A DNA stretch of 64,000 bases from Heyndrickxia oleronia (GTDB lineage Bacteria; Bacillota; Bacilli; Bacillales; Bacillaceae_C), in NCBI RefSeq assembly GCF_017809215.1, contig NZ_CP065424.1, forward strand, positions 3,194,001-3,258,000. Direction: 5' to 3'. Within the stretch, counting starts at the first letter, position 1. Each line of letters begins with the position of its first letter. Under the pieces are notes generated by a model. It was not told the origin of the DNA and searched no databases. It saw nothing but the letters and a program-made list of their open reading frames with translations. The translations under genes and the position numbers were made by a program. This document shows, in pieces, positions 33,001 to 43,485 of the stretch.

Positions 33001-34320
33001 TTACTTTTCTACTTCTCCAAATAAATCTAACTCTTCATCTTCCTTTGGACGTCCTGGCAATACAAGATTGAGTATGACTCCTAGAATAGCTGCTAATGCC
33101 ATTCCTGAAAGTTCAAATTTATCTGTAAACCTGATGAACGCACCTCCTATACCTATAACAAGGATGACAGATGAAATCAGTAGATTACGATTATCAGCAA
33201 AATCGATTTTGTGTTCAACAAGCATTCTTAACCCACTCGCTGCAATCGTTCCAAATAAGACAATAGATACTCCTCCCATTACTGCTGTTGGTATAGAGCT
33301 CAGTAAGGCACTAATCTTTCCAATGAAGCTAAATGCTAGTGCAAAAACACCTGCACCACCAATTACATACACACTGTATGCCCGTGTGATGGCTAAAACA
33401 CCAATGTTTTCACCATATGTGGTTGTAGGTGGTCCACCAATGAGTGAAGCAATAATGATTGATACTCCATCACCAAGTAAGGAGCTGTCCAATCCAGGGT
33501 CTGCAACTAAATCTTTATTTACCACTTTACCTAATACGATTTGATGGCCAATATGTTCAGACAAGGTTACGATGGCAACCGGTACGACAAGCATTACGAC
33601 TTCCCAAGAAAATTTTGGCTCATATGACACAAACGGAATAACAAAATCAGGTAATGCTATCCACTTTGCTTGGATAACTCCCGAAAAATCAACCAATCCA
33701 GCAAAAATTGAGACAATATATCCGCCAACAATCCCGATCAGGATAGGAATTAGTTTTAGGAATCCGCGGAAGTAGGTGGAACTAATCACAATGAATGCAA
33801 TCGTACATAATGCAACAACGATATGCTTAGTACTATAGACAAGATCTTGTGATGCTGCACCAGGATTTTCATACATTGCCATGCCAACTGCTGTTCCTGC
33901 CAAGCCTAATCCAATGACGATTATAACTGGTGCCACTACTATAGGAGGCAAGAGTCTCATTAACCATCGATAACCTAATTTATTTATAAGCAAAGCGACC
34001 AAACCGTATATGATTCCAGCGAAGAAGGTTCCCAACATGGCTGCTCCTGGACCACCTAATGCCTTAGCACTAATTAGGGGGGCAATAAAAGCGAAGGAAG
34101 ATCCTAAATAAGCAGGAACCTTACCTCTAGTAATAAGAATATATGCTAAAGTTCCTAGTCCGCTTGAAGCAAGTGCAACTGCTGGACTCAAGTGGACTAG
34201 AAGCGGAACTAAAACAGTTGATCCAAACATCGCAAACAAATGTTGAATACTTAAACTAATCCATTGTGTTTTATTTGGTTTATCATGTATATCTAGTACG
34301 ATATCTGGATTTCTCCCCAT
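33001..34320 (-). CDS. pyrP: uracil permease
   Basis: A 439-residue NCS2-family uracil:proton symporter with about 12-14 hydrophobic segments through its length. IQHLFAMFGSTVLVP, the conserved GLVALLINKLG region and the motif GPPTTTYGENIGVLA with the substrate glutamate are visible. ATG at 34320 is ten bases from AAGGGAGA; a TTG at 34329 is too close to it. Placed between two PyrR attenuators, so uptake is repressed when UMP is high. Confidence 0.95.
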   Translation of the reverse strand: MGRNPDIVLDIHDKPNKTQWISLSIQHLFAMFGSTVLVPLLVHLSPAVALASSGLGTLAYILITRGKVPAYLGSSFAFIAPLISAKALGGPGAAMLGTFFAGIIYGLVALLINKLGYRWLMRLLPPIVVAPVIIVIGLGLAGTAVGMAMYENPGAASQDLVYSTKHIVVALCTIAFIVISSTYFRGFLKLIPILIGIVGGYIVSIFAGLVDFSGVIQAKWIALPDFVIPFVSYEPKFSWEVVMLVVPVAIVTLSEHIGHQIVLGKVVNKDLVADPGLDSSLLGDGVSIIIASLIGGPPTTTYGENIGVLAITRAYSVYVIGGAGVFALAFSFIGKISALLSSIPTAVMGGVSIVLFGTIAASGLRMLVEHKIDFADNRNLLISSVILVIGIGGAFIRFTDKFELSGMALAAILGVILNLVLPGRPKEDEELDLFGEVEK

Positions 34321-34370
34321 AAGATTCAATCTCCCTTACATTAAGTTTTCCTATAATTTGTGCTTCAGTC

Positions 34371-34490
34371 AAAATAAAAACCCTCTTTATAGCAAGAAGC
34401 TACAAAGAGGGCTAGACAACCTATCGAACAACATAATGGTTCAATAGAAAGTTTCCACCTTTGTCAGCCTCTCTGGACTGCTTTTAAAAG
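34371..34490 (-). promoter_or_regulatory. PyrR attenuator between pyrR and pyrP
   Basis: Minus strand: binding loop AGTCCAGAGAGGCT (34466-34479), then the terminator AGCCCTCTTTGTAGC / GCTATAAAGAGGG (34381-34412) followed by TTTTTATTTT. The loop is nearly identical to the one before pyrB. Confidence 0.93.
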
Positions 34491-34498
34491 GTTTTTAT

Positions 34499-35160
<662 letters not shown>

Positions 35161-35173
35161 TTAAGTTATTAAT

Positions 35174-35202
35174 AGATTAATACTAGATAACTAATTTGTC
35201 AA
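35174..35202 (-). promoter_or_regulatory. sigma-A promoter of the pyr operon
   Basis: TTGACA (35197-35202) and TAATCT (35174-35179) on the minus strand with a 17-base spacer, immediately after the rluD stop and just upstream of the first attenuator. The -35 is perfect; the -10 is weak but keeps the key first T, A and last T. Confidence 0.75.
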
Positions 35203-35204
35203 CC

Positions 35205-36110
35205 TTATCTTTTTAGCTCGATTAACAGTTTTTCAAATTCCTCTGGTAATGGGGCCTCAAATTCAATATATTGTTTCGTCCGAGGATGAATGAACCCTAG
35301 GATACCTGCGTGCAATGCTTGCCCACCGATTGACAATGTTTTTCTAGGACCATATTTAGGATCACCAACTAATGGGAAACCTATATATTTCATATGGACA
35401 CGTATTTGATGAGTACGTCCTGTTTCTAATTCACATTCAATAAATGTATATTGATTGAATCGTTCTAATACACGAAAATGGGTCACAGCTTGTTTTCCAT
35501 TATCAACTACAGTCATTCTTTGACGATCATTTGGGTCACGTCCAATAGGTGCATCAATTGTTCCATAATCATGAGGGACATTTCCGTGAACGATGGCGAA
35601 ATATTTACGTGTCACTGATTTATCGACTAATTGATTAACCAGTCCTTCATGTGCCATATCATTTTTAGCCACCATTAATAATCCTGATGTATCTTTATCA
35701 ATTCGATGTACAATACCAGGTCTTAACACTCCATTAATACCCGATAGATCCTTACAATGTGCCATCAAGCCATTAACTAGTGTACCTGTTAAATGTCCTG
35801 GTGCTGGATGAACAACCATTCCTTTTGGTTTATTTACAACGAGTACATCCCCATCCTCATAGTAAATGTCTAAATTCATTTCTTCTGCCTGAACATCAAG
35901 GATCTCTGGTTCAGGGATATCAATGACAATTTGATCATTAGTCGTGCATTTATAATTTGCTTTAATTTGTTTTCCATTTACTTTAACATGTCCATCTTTA
36001 ATCCATTGCTGAACTTGTGAACGGGACCATTCTGCATTCAAAGTGGAAATAATCTTGTCGATACGTTCGTTATTCTCACTTTCAAGAATGATGTGTTCCA
36101 TTTTTTCCAT
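35205..36110 (-). CDS. rluD: RluA-family 23S rRNA pseudouridine synthase (YlyB)
   Basis: A 301-residue pseudouridine synthase. Residues about 15-75 are an S4 RNA-binding domain ([20 protein letters not shown]), followed by the catalytic core with [16 protein letters not shown] and the catalytic aspartate in [17 protein letters not shown], then [16 protein letters not shown]. Best fit RluD-type (23S positions 1911/1915/1917). ATG at 36110 has AAAGGAG seven bases away and overlaps lspA by 29 bases. Confidence 0.9.
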   Translation of the reverse strand: MEKMEHIILESENNERIDKIISTLNAEWSRSQVQQWIKDGHVKVNGKQIKANYKCTTNDQIVIDIPEPEILDVQAEEMNLDIYYEDGDVLVVNKPKGMVVHPAPGHLTGTLVNGLMAHCKDLSGINGVLRPGIVHRIDKDTSGLLMVAKNDMAHEGLVNQLVDKSVTRKYFAIVHGNVPHDYGTIDAPIGRDPNDRQRMTVVDNGKQAVTHFRVLERFNQYTFIECELETGRTHQIRVHMKYIGFPLVGDPKYGPRKTLSIGGQALHAGILGFIHPRTKQYIEFEAPLPEEFEKLLIELKR

Positions 36111-36567
36111 ATGTTTTCTCCTTTGATTTACGCTCTTCTATAAGCATTTGAATAAGTAGTAGAATCACACCAATCGTTAGGCTTGCATCTGCAATATTGA
36201 AAATTGGAAAATCAATAATTCTGGCATAAAGAAAATCCACTACTTCTTGGCGAATTAATCGATCAATAAAATTCCCAATTGCCCCCCCTAACATAAAGGC
36301 AAGACTGATTCCTAATAAGGGTTTTCCTTTTGCATATTTATAAAGATAATAAATAATTCCACCAACAACAATGATGGTAATCAAATAAAACAGCCACATT
36401 TGGCCTTCTAAAATCCCCCATGCTGCACCTCGATTTCGATGTGAGGTAATGGAAAATACATCTTCAATAATATTAATACTTTCTCCTATTTCCATATTTT
36501 TAACGACCAACATTTTTGTTATTTGGTCTAATGCAATTACAAATAAAGCCAGTATGTAATAAATCAC
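36082..36567 (-). CDS. lspA: lipoprotein signal peptidase (SPase II)
   Basis: A 161-residue integral membrane aspartic protease that cleaves prolipoproteins after lipidation. Four hydrophobic segments are seen. LDQITKMLV, the catalytic aspartates in [11 protein letters not shown] and [11 protein letters not shown], and RNRGAAWG match the five conserved regions. Translationally coupled to rluD by the 29-base overlap. Confidence 0.97.
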   Translation of the reverse strand: MIYYILALFVIALDQITKMLVVKNMEIGESINIIEDVFSITSHRNRGAAWGILEGQMWLFYLITIIVVGGIIYYLYKYAKGKPLLGISLAFMLGGAIGNFIDRLIRQEVVDFLYARIIDFPIFNIADASLTIGVILLLIQMLIEERKSKEKTYGKNGTHHS

Positions 36568-36672
36568 AAAGGATACCCCCGTATCTACTTTTTCATTATA
36601 ATTATATAGTTTTTACGTTTCTTCTTTTGAATTGTAGCATACAGGGGGATTTTAGAAAAGTTTAAGATGTAC

Positions 36673-36954
36673 TCAACTATAAGGTATGGATATTTTCCCA
36701 TATGACCATAGTTGATTCCATTCATCTGAGGATTTCAATGTAGGTATTGTTTCCAGCCATTCTTTCGGGATTGGATCACCACTGTGCTCACACTTTCCAT
36801 AATTACCTTTATTCCATTTAGAAAGTGCTGTATGAATATCTTTTAATTCTTCATTAATCATGTCTTTAATTAATTCGTCCTTTGTCTCATATGCACTTAA
36901 TTCAGCTTTTAGATCATGAAGTAAATAAAATAATTGATCATCATTGCGGCACAT
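36673..36954 (-). CDS. short TraR/DksA-like protein in the ylyA position
   Basis: A 93-residue protein with ATG preceded by AAAGGAGG. It has an N-terminal helical part and a C-terminal stretch HTALSKWNKGNYGKCEHSG followed by DPIPKEWLETIPT that resembles the DksA/TraR C-terminal signature. Only one of the four zinc-finger cysteines remains (the other cysteine is near the N-terminus), and the acidic DxxDxA tip loop is absent. In Bacillus subtilis the same position holds ylyA, a DksA-like RNA polymerase binding protein under forespore control. Either a compact diverged form or a decaying one; function not claimed. Confidence 0.7.
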   Translation of the reverse strand: MCRNDDQLFYLLHDLKAELSAYETKDELIKDMINEELKDIHTALSKWNKGNYGKCEHSGDPIPKEWLETIPTLKSSDEWNQLWSYGKISIPYS

Positions 36955-37045
36955 TGATATTCCCTCCTTTAATGAATTATTGTTAGTTTACCCGAATCTT
37001 GATAATGATGATGGAGTAAGTCTTTCATGTAGTTACATAAAATAG

Positions 37046-37080
37046 AAAACCCTCGAAGATTTACCTTCAAGGGTTTTTTA
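37046..37080 (-). terminator. ileS terminator
   Basis: Minus strand: AACCCTTGAAG / CTTCGAGGGTT with T run TTTTCTATTTT, about ten bases after the ileS stop. Two G-U pairs in the stem. Confidence 0.85.
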
Positions 37081-37089
37081 GCAATTATT

Positions 37090-39861
37090 TTATTGAACAT
37101 TTTCATAAGATTCTTTAACAACTGAAGCACAACGCTGACATAATGTTGGATGATTCTCGTCCTTACCTATTTCAGTTGTTACAATCCAGCAGCGTTCACA
37201 TGTCTCACCTTCAGCTTTTTCAACAACAATTGCTGCATGTTCAAGTTTTACAGCATTTTCAGGAGCATCAGCGATCGCTCCACCTACCTCAAATCCAGAA
37301 ACAATAAATAATTGCTTCATGTTTTCAGAAATGGAATCTAATAATTGTTTCATTTCATCATTCACATATACAGTAATTTTTGCAGTTAATGATTTTCCAA
37401 TAACTTTTTCATTACGTGCTTCTTCTAGTGCCTTTAGAACATCATCCCGTAATTTTAAGAAATTTTCCCATTTTAATTCTAATTCCTTAGCATTTGGAAT
37501 TTCAACATATTCAGGCATATTAGTAAGCTGAACACTAACTTCTTCAATGCCAGGGATATAGCCCCAAACTTCATCAGCCGTATGCGGAAGAATCGGTGTT
37601 AAGAGCTTAGTTAAAGCTGTTAAACATTCATATAGAACGGTTTGCATTGCCCGACGCTCTTCATTATCTTTTGCCTCAATATATAATACATCTTTTGCAA
37701 AGTCTAAATAAAATGAACTTAAATCTAGAGTACAGAAATTATTCACATTATGGTAGATCGTTGAATATTCATAACCTTCATAAGCATTTCGAACTTGTTT
37801 AATTAAATTATTTAATTTCACAAGCATAAATTGATCCACTTCACGAAGGTCCTCATACCTAACTTTATCAGTTGCAGGATCAAAGTCTGATAAATTTCCT
37901 AATAAGAATCGGAACGTATTTCGAATCTTACGATATACTTCTGATACTTGTTTCAAAATAGCATCGGATACACGAACATCTGCTTGATAGTCAACAGATG
38001 CTACCCATAAACGAATGATATCTGCTCCTAGTTGATTGACTACCTTTCCAGGCAAGATCACATTTCCTAATGACTTACTCATCTTTCTGCCTTCACCATC
38101 AAGGACGAAGCCATGGCTTAGAACACCTTTATATGGTGCTTGACCTGAAACTGCAACAGAAGTAGTTAATGATGAATTAAACCATCCACGGTACTGATCA
38201 GATCCTTCAAGATAAAGATCTGCAGGACGCTGAAGATCATCACGTTCAACCAGTACACCTTGATGGGATGAACCTGAATCGAACCATACATCCATAATAT
38301 CTGTTTCTTTTGTAAATTCCCCATTTGGACTACTTGGGTGTGTGAATCCCTCAGGCAATAGATCCTTTGCTTCACGTTCAAACCAAATATTTGACCCGTG
38401 CTCACGGAATAAATTAGAGATATGCTCGATTGTTTCATCAGTGATGATCGGGTCACCATTTTCCCCATAAAATACCGGGATTGGTACACCCCACGCACGT
38501 TGTCTTGAAATACACCAATCGCCACGGTCACGGACCATATTAAATAGGCGTGTTTCACCCCAAGTTGGTACCCATTTTACTTCCTTTATAGCTTGTAAAA
38601 GTTCTTCACGGAACTTATCAATAGATGCAAACCATTGCGCAGTAGCTCGGAAGATAACAGGTTTCTTCGTTCTCCAATCATGAGGATATGAGTGTGTGAA
38701 GAAGTTTAATTTAAGTAATGCACCAGCTTCCTCCAACTTCTCTGTAATCGGCTTATTTGCTTTATCATAGAATAATCCTTCAAAGCCAGGTGCCTCAGAA
38801 GTTAAAACACCTTTATCATCAACTGGACATAAAACATCTAACCCATATTTTTTACCTACAAGGAAATCATCTTCCCCATGACCTGGAGCTGTATGAACAC
38901 ATCCAGTACCAGATTCTGTAGTAACATGGTCACCTAAAATTACTAATGAATCTCGATCATATAATGGATGTTTAGCTACTACATATTCTAGCTCTTTTCC
39001 TGTAACTGTTTGAACAATTTCAGGGGATTCCCATTCTAAAACTTCAGAAACCGTTTCTAGTAATGCTTTCGCAATTACATATTTTTCGTTATTAACGCTT
39101 ACTACTACATAGTCAATTTCCGGATTTACAGCAATTCCTAAATTGGCCGGAATTGTCCATGGTGTCGTCGTCCAAATAATAATCTTTGTATTAGCTTCTA
39201 ATACACCTTTTCCATCTTTTACTTCAAAGGCAACATAGATAGATGGAGATTTAATATCTTTATATTCAATTTCTGCTTCGGCTAAAGCTGATTCACTAGA
39301 AGGAGACCAGTAAACAGGTTTCATTCCTTTATAAATATATCCTTTTTTAGCCATCTCACCAAAAACCTTAATTTGTTGTGCTTCATATTCAGGCTTTAAA
39401 GTGATATATGGATTTTCCCAATCACCACGTACACCTAGACGTTTAAATGCTTCACGTTGATTATCAACTTGTTGATAGGCATATTCCTCACAAAGTTTAC
39501 GGAATTCGGCAACAGACATTTCCTTACGTTTGACACCTTTGTTCGTTAACGCTTGTTCAATTGGCAAACCATGTGTATCCCAGCCAGGAACATAAGGAGC
39601 ATTGAATCCTGTCATTGATTTATATCGAACGATAAAATCTTTTAATGTTTTATTTAATGCATGCCCCATATGAAGATCGCCATTAGCATATGGAGGTCCA
39701 TCATGAAGGACAAATAATGGTCTACCTTTTGTATGCTCTTGCACCTTTTCGTAGATATTAAGTTCCTTCCATTTTTCTTGAATTTCCGGTTCGCGTTTAG
39801 GAAGGTTTCCTCGCATTGGAAATTCTGTTTTTGGCATTAATAACGTATCTTTATAATCCAT
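37090..39861 (-). CDS. ileS: isoleucyl-tRNA synthetase
   Basis: A 923-residue class I synthetase charging tRNA-Ile. The HIGH-type motif [14 protein letters not shown], the editing (CP1) domain with [17 protein letters not shown], and KMSKSLGN (KMSKS loop) are in order; the C-terminal zinc site [12 protein letters not shown] ... CQRCASVV is complete. This is the bacterial IleS-1 type. Start ATG has a GGAGGAAG site. It lies downstream of an Ile T-box. Confidence 0.98.
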   Translation of the reverse strand: MDYKDTLLMPKTEFPMRGNLPKREPEIQEKWKELNIYEKVQEHTKGRPLFVLHDGPPYANGDLHMGHALNKTLKDFIVRYKSMTGFNAPYVPGWDTHGLPIEQALTNKGVKRKEMSVAEFRKLCEEYAYQQVDNQREAFKRLGVRGDWENPYITLKPEYEAQQIKVFGEMAKKGYIYKGMKPVYWSPSSESALAEAEIEYKDIKSPSIYVAFEVKDGKGVLEANTKIIIWTTTPWTIPANLGIAVNPEIDYVVVSVNNEKYVIAKALLETVSEVLEWESPEIVQTVTGKELEYVVAKHPLYDRDSLVILGDHVTTESGTGCVHTAPGHGEDDFLVGKKYGLDVLCPVDDKGVLTSEAPGFEGLFYDKANKPITEKLEEAGALLKLNFFTHSYPHDWRTKKPVIFRATAQWFASIDKFREELLQAIKEVKWVPTWGETRLFNMVRDRGDWCISRQRAWGVPIPVFYGENGDPIITDETIEHISNLFREHGSNIWFEREAKDLLPEGFTHPSSPNGEFTKETDIMDVWFDSGSSHQGVLVERDDLQRPADLYLEGSDQYRGWFNSSLTTSVAVSGQAPYKGVLSHGFVLDGEGRKMSKSLGNVILPGKVVNQLGADIIRLWVASVDYQADVRVSDAILKQVSEVYRKIRNTFRFLLGNLSDFDPATDKVRYEDLREVDQFMLVKLNNLIKQVRNAYEGYEYSTIYHNVNNFCTLDLSSFYLDFAKDVLYIEAKDNEERRAMQTVLYECLTALTKLLTPILPHTADEVWGYIPGIEEVSVQLTNMPEYVEIPNAKELELKWENFLKLRDDVLKALEEARNEKVIGKSLTAKITVYVNDEMKQLLDSISENMKQLFIVSGFEVGGAIADAPENAVKLEHAAIVVEKAEGETCERCWIVTTEIGKDENHPTLCQRCASVVKESYENVQ

Positions 39862-40261
39862 GTTACTTCCTCCTTGATATCATAGGGACCAACAATTTAA
39901 AAAATCCCGAATTCACTATACACATCATTGCCTATTTAGAACTATTCTATAGGCTTTTTCTTACTTTTGTATGGATATGTTTAAACAACAAAAAAACCTT
40001 CACATCCCTGTAAAGGGACGAGAAGGTTTTCCCGCGGTACCACCCTAGTAGATAATCATAGATTATCCGCCTCTTAGCATTCGTATCGTGAATGAATCGC
40101 TATTATCTACTGACCATAAAGGTGTTCAATTCAAGAACTCTAGGGTGATGTTCCAATTATTTGCTTATACCAAGCTTTCACTATCCTTGGTTCGCTTTAT
40201 ATAATAAGACCTGTAAATAATTGTACTGTCCCTGTCATCGTTTAAAATATTAGTTTTATAA
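39862..40261 (-). other. ileS 5' leader (non-coding)
   Basis: About 400 bases between the -10 element and the ileS start carry the T-box and its terminator, then about 120 bases of ribosome-accessible leader. No gene was seen. Confidence 0.75.
39988..40245 (-). promoter_or_regulatory. T-box riboswitch, isoleucine-specific
   Basis: The T-box sequence AGGGTGGTACCGCGGG (40031-40046) is followed by the terminator GAAAACCTTCTCGTCCC / GGGATGTGAAGG and T run (39988-40031). Upstream stem I has GATAGTGAAAGC and a specifier loop GAACATCACC with AUC (complement of 40147-40149), the Ile codon. Uncharged tRNA-Ile should stabilise the antiterminator and allow ileS expression. Confidence 0.94.
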
Positions 40262-40291
40262 ATTATATGTGAAATAATTTCATTTCGTCAA
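40262..40291 (-). promoter_or_regulatory. sigma-A promoter of ileS
   Basis: TTGACG (40286-40291) and TATAAT (40262-40267) with an 18-base spacer, directly after the divIVA stop and before the T-box leader. A 9-bp inverted repeat (TGAAATAAT / ATTATTTCA) covers the promoter and the last divIVA codons. Confidence 0.85.
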
Positions 40292-40293
40292 GA

Positions 40294-40800
40294 TTATTTC
40301 ATTTCTTCTTCAAGATTTAATTCTGTAGCATCAATTTCAAATTCCATTAAATGGTCCCAATCATCATTTTTTAACAAATCTAATTGAGCTTCGATTAACA
40401 TCTTAAATCTTGTACGGAATACCTTTGATTGCTTTTTCAATTCTTCAATTTCTAAAGCAATTTTTCTAGCTTTTGACAATGCTTCATTTACAATTCTATC
40501 TGCATTTTTCTCAGCTTCTCTAATAATTAACTTCGATTCCTTTTGCGCATTGCCACGAACTTCCTCAGCCGCTTCTTGGGCAACAACTATGGATTTATGC
40601 AGTGTTTCCTCTATGTTGGTAAAATGTCCTAAGCGTTCATTAAGAGAGTTTAACGTTTCTTCCAACTCTTTTTTCTCACGAATGATAATTTCATAATCCT
40701 TAATAATTTGGTCGAGGAATTCATTTACTTCGTCCTCATCATACCCTCGAAAACCTCTACTAAATTCTTTATTATGTATATCCAATGGTGTTAAAGGCAT
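40294..40800 (-). CDS. divIVA: cell division / polarity protein DivIVA
   Basis: A 168-residue coiled-coil protein. MPLTPLDIHNKEFSRGFRGYDEDEVNEFLDQI is the N-terminal membrane-curvature binding domain, with the conserved Phe and Arg at the tip; the remaining two thirds are heptad-rich coiled coil. It concentrates at septa and poles, where it positions Min proteins and, in sporulation, RacA-bound chromosome. Located at the end of the ylm cluster as usual, here with its own promoter. Confidence 0.97.
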   Translation of the reverse strand: MPLTPLDIHNKEFSRGFRGYDEDEVNEFLDQIIKDYEIIIREKKELEETLNSLNERLGHFTNIEETLHKSIVVAQEAAEEVRGNAQKESKLIIREAEKNADRIVNEALSKARKIALEIEELKKQSKVFRTRFKMLIEAQLDLLKNDDWDHLMEFEIDATELNLEEEMK

Positions 40801-40981
40801 TCTGCCACCTCCACAATGTATTCAAATTTAATCTTTAATAACTTTATGATTAAGTCCTATAAACAAGACCAGAAAACATTTTTATCTATATTCAATAGAT
40901 ATCAAGGCGCTTGCCTTTAGCTTCAACGCTAGCCCCTGAAAGTAAAAAACTTCAAGTTAAGACGGTTGAACTCCTAACTCT

Positions 40982-41010
40982 ATTATACCGATATTCGACA
41001 GTTTGTGGGG
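40982..41010 (-). promoter_or_regulatory. divIVA promoter with Spo0A-box-like site
   Basis: TATAAT (complement of 40982-40987) about 180 bases before divIVA, with no good -35. CTGTCGAA (complement of 40994-41001), seven of eight matches to TTGTCGAA, sits just upstream of the -10 where a bound protein would block or steer polymerase. Confidence 0.5.
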
Positions 41011-41032
41011 ATTTTCCTGCAACTTTTTCAAA

Positions 41033-41809
41033 TTATTTCAACACACCAGCTTTTATTCGCCATTTTTCTTTTTTGGTCTTCCCGTCAAATGAAAGCAGCT
41101 TACACCTTCCATGTCCTCTTGCAGACAATACGTCCCCTTCTTCACAAATAAAAGCTGATTGTTCCACAATTCGCCAATTTATTTTCACCAAACCATGGGC
41201 TATAAGCGTTTGGGCTTTTTGTCTAGAAATATTGTATACAGAAGATAGAACTGCATCCAAACGTAGTGAACTCACTGTCGTTTGAATTTCTTGCCAAACT
41301 TCCCCAGTTGAAATTGCATCACTTAACGGGATTTCTAGAAGTTGAATGGATGTTTTACCGATTTGTCGGAACTCAAGCTTAATATAATCCAATAATTCTT
41401 TTGCTATAAAAAACTGTATACGCTCATTTTGGCATAAAATATCTCCAAACTTTTCTCGTTTTAATCCAATAGACATAAGCGTCCCCAACACCTGTCGATG
41501 CGTCAATGTAACAAATTTGGATGGATATTTTACTTCTAGTAAAGCAATTTGGTAATCTTCAGGCGATGGGGAATAGTAATCTGGATATAGGAGAACTCTG
41601 TTTCGCTCACAATCAGAATTCCCACCAAAAATCCCGTATTTCACACTTTGTTCATTGCCAATGATTGACTTCAGAATATGTATTTGCCGAGGATCTAAAA
41701 AATCAACTAACTTAGGTGCATAACGATCTTCGACAAACTGTTTCCATTGAATGACTTGATCAATAAAATCTTTTTCCTCTGATCTAAAATGTTGATATAT
41801 ATTATCCAT
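41033..41809 (-). CDS. ylmH: S4-domain RNA-binding protein YlmH
   Basis: A 258-residue RNA-binding protein. The first about 175 residues form the YlmH N-terminal fold (FLDPRQIHIL, FGGNSDCERNRVLLYP); an S4 domain (RLDAVLSSVYNISRQKAQTLIAHGLVKINWRIVE pattern) is at 185-240. Family members bind ribosomal RNA and have been linked to rescue of stalled large subunits, overlapping RqcH in role. Separated from ylmG by a terminator and a dispersed repeat, unlike the tight Bacillus subtilis arrangement. Confidence 0.92.
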   Translation of the reverse strand: MDNIYQHFRSEEKDFIDQVIQWKQFVEDRYAPKLVDFLDPRQIHILKSIIGNEQSVKYGIFGGNSDCERNRVLLYPDYYSPSPEDYQIALLEVKYPSKFVTLTHRQVLGTLMSIGLKREKFGDILCQNERIQFFIAKELLDYIKLEFRQIGKTSIQLLEIPLSDAISTGEVWQEIQTTVSSLRLDAVLSSVYNISRQKAQTLIAHGLVKINWRIVEQSAFICEEGDVLSARGHGRCKLLSFDGKTKKEKWRIKAGVLK

Positions 41810-41835
41810 AAATACCTCTTATACTTATTGATTAC

Positions 41836-42040
41836 TATAGAAAAAGAAGACTGTTTTCGTATAGTTTGTTGGTTGTGTAAAAGCCAAACAACCGACTTTT
41901 ACACTCAATAAAGGAATCCAGCGATTCATATGGAGTTTGCAGCTCTTTTCTCTGTGAAAAGGAGGGTGTAACGCTCTTGAGTTGATGATTTTTCGTTAAA
42001 ACTTTACTTAATATCAACAATGTTTGAGAAAAGAGCCAAA
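41836..42040 (+). repeat. dispersed non-coding element, copy 2 (uninterrupted)
   Basis: Reads GACTGTTTTCGTATAG, TTTGTTGG, CGACTTTTACACTCAATAAAG, GTTTGCAGCTCTTTTCTC, then about 60 bases, then ATATCAACAATGTTTGAG and AAAAGAGCC. GGCTCTTTTCTC and GAGAAAAGAGCC style ends pair as an inverted repeat, so the inner part can fold. Same block order as copy 1 at 15925-16300 without the tandem array. Confidence 0.75.
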
Positions 42041-42067
42041 AAGAAAAAGGTAGTATGATTACTACCT
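42038..42067 (-). terminator. terminator after ylmG
   Basis: Perfect 8-bp stem AGGTAGTA / TACTACCT with loop ATCA and T run TTTTTCTTTTT on the minus strand; it overlaps the ylmG stop codon. It would cut ylmH-divIVA off from the ylm operon. Confidence 0.9.
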
Positions 42068-42326
42068 AGATGGTCCAATAATAAATCTGGCTAAGTCCAT
42101 AGCTAGCTAATCTTAATACGATAATAGCTACAATTGGAGAAATATCAATCATTCCAATAGGTGGAATAAACCGTCTAAATTGTTCTAAATAGGGTTCACA
42201 AATTCGGCCAAAAATTTGTCCAATAGAAGATTGTTGAGCATTAAACCATGACATAAAAATATAAATAATAATAATATACGAGTAAATTTTAATTGCTTCT
42301 AATAAAATAGTTACTATTAATGCCAT
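42066..42326 (-). CDS. ylmG: YggT family membrane protein YlmG
   Basis: An 86-residue membrane protein with two hydrophobic segments (about 2-26 and 62-80) flanking the conserved YIFMSWF and ICEPYLEQFRRFIPPIGMIDISPIVA. Role in cell division or nucleoid arrangement is inferred from family and neighbours. The start is ATG at 42326 with GAGGTGG about 11 bases upstream, six bases after the sepF stop. Confidence 0.92.
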   Translation of the reverse strand: MALIVTILLEAIKIYSYIIIIYIFMSWFNAQQSSIGQIFGRICEPYLEQFRRFIPPIGMIDISPIVAIIVLRLASYGLSQIYYWTI

Positions 42327-42331
42327 TCCTT

Positions 42332-42775
42332 TTAAGACCACCTCGAATCAAATTCACTATGTTGAATTAAATCGGAAATATTCCCTGATACTTCTACATT
42401 ATCTGGAGTGCATAAGAATATATCCGTCCCAATTCTTTGGATATCTCCACCAATTGCATAAACTGTACCACTTAAGAAATCTATAATTCTTTTGGCTTGA
42501 TCATGCTCAATTCTTTGCAAATTAACAACGACAGCTCGTCTATTTTTTAAATGATCTGCAATATCTTGAGCTTCTGCATAAACCCTTGGTTCAAATAAAA
42601 TCACTTTAGAAGATGAAGACTTTTGAACACTTTGGAGGCTCACTACATTTTGCCTCTGATTAGCAGGTTTTGTATATTGTTCCCGCTCTGGCTCACTATC
42701 CATCTTTTCTTCTTCTGTATATTCATATTCATCATCTAATAAAAAAAATGATTTCAACTTTGTTTTTATCCCCAT
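42332..42775 (-). CDS. sepF: cell division protein SepF
   Basis: A 147-residue FtsZ-bundling membrane anchor. The amphipathic N-terminal helix [15 protein letters not shown] binds membrane; an acidic linker precedes the C-terminal core (about 60-140, [18 protein letters not shown] and [15 protein letters not shown]) that polymerises into rings. ATG at 42775 is seven bases from GGAGG; GTG at 42781 is too close. Confidence 0.96.
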   Translation of the reverse strand: MGIKTKLKSFFLLDDEYEYTEEEKMDSEPEREQYTKPANQRQNVVSLQSVQKSSSSKVILFEPRVYAEAQDIADHLKNRRAVVVNLQRIEHDQAKRIIDFLSGTVYAIGGDIQRIGTDIFLCTPDNVEVSGNISDLIQHSEFDSRWS

Positions 42776-42807
42776 GTTCACACCTCCTATAAGATGACCT
42801 GCTTATT

Positions 42808-43485
42808 TCATCCTTCATCGCCAACTAATGACGTACCAATTCGAATATATGTAGCACCTTCTTCAATTGCTATTGTATAGTCATTAGACATTCCCATTGA
42901 TAATTCATTACATGGTGCATAATCAAGCTGTAATTCTTGAATTTTCACTTGAAGTTCTTTCAATCCACGAAAACTTTGACGAATGATTTCTACATTTTCA
43001 GTCAAAGGTGCCATTGTCATTAAACCAATCACTTTAATGTTTTCTAAATCTTTTAAATCATGTATAAAATTTACCACATTCTCCGGACTAATGCCATGCT
43101 TAGATTCTTCCCCTGATACATTAACCTGTACAAAGCAAGATATTTGCTTATTGGCACGCTTATTTATTTCTTCAGCTAAAGAAAGTCGGTCTAGAGAATG
43201 AATAAAAGATACTTTATCAATAATATTTTTGACTTTTCTAGTTTGCAAAGAGCCTATGAAATGCCAAACTGCATCGTTTCCTATTGTTTCCCATTTATTT
43301 AATAGACCTTCATCACGATTTTCCCCCAAATTTTTAACCCCTGCCTGAAGTGCTTCCTGTGCACGTTCAGTAGTCACATATTTCGTAACTGCAATAAGTT
43401 TAATTTCTTCGGAGTTTCTATTAGATCTTTCACATGCTGCTTTAATTTTTTCATTAATGATTGAAAGATTTTCAACCACTTTCAT
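42808..43485 (-). CDS. ylmE: YggS family pyridoxal phosphate homeostasis protein
   Basis: A 225-residue single-domain PLP-binding protein. The PLP lysine is in [49 protein letters not shown] and [16 protein letters not shown] are family motifs. No enzymatic activity known; it maintains PLP balance. One base from pgeF. Confidence 0.94.
   Translation of the reverse strand: MKVVENLSIINEKIKAACERSNRNSEEIKLIAVTKYVTTERAQEALQAGVKNLGENRDEGLLNKWETIGNDAVWHFIGSLQTRKVKNIIDKVSFIHSLDRLSLAEEINKRANKQISCFVQVNVSGEESKHGISPENVVNFIHDLKDLENIKVIGLMTMAPLTENVEIIRQSFRGLKELQVKIQELQLDYAPCNELSMGMSNDYTIAIEEGATYIRIGTSLVGDEG

Noticed and set aside
33068..33544. 158-codon plus-strand open frame
   Set aside because: Antisense to pyrP; hydrophobic codon bias gives long complementary frames.
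38166..38558. 130-codon minus-strand frame inside ileS
   Set aside because: Same strand but out of frame with ileS and no ribosome binding site.
39988..40291. Missed small gene before ileS
   Set aside because: Fully explained by promoter, T-box and terminator.
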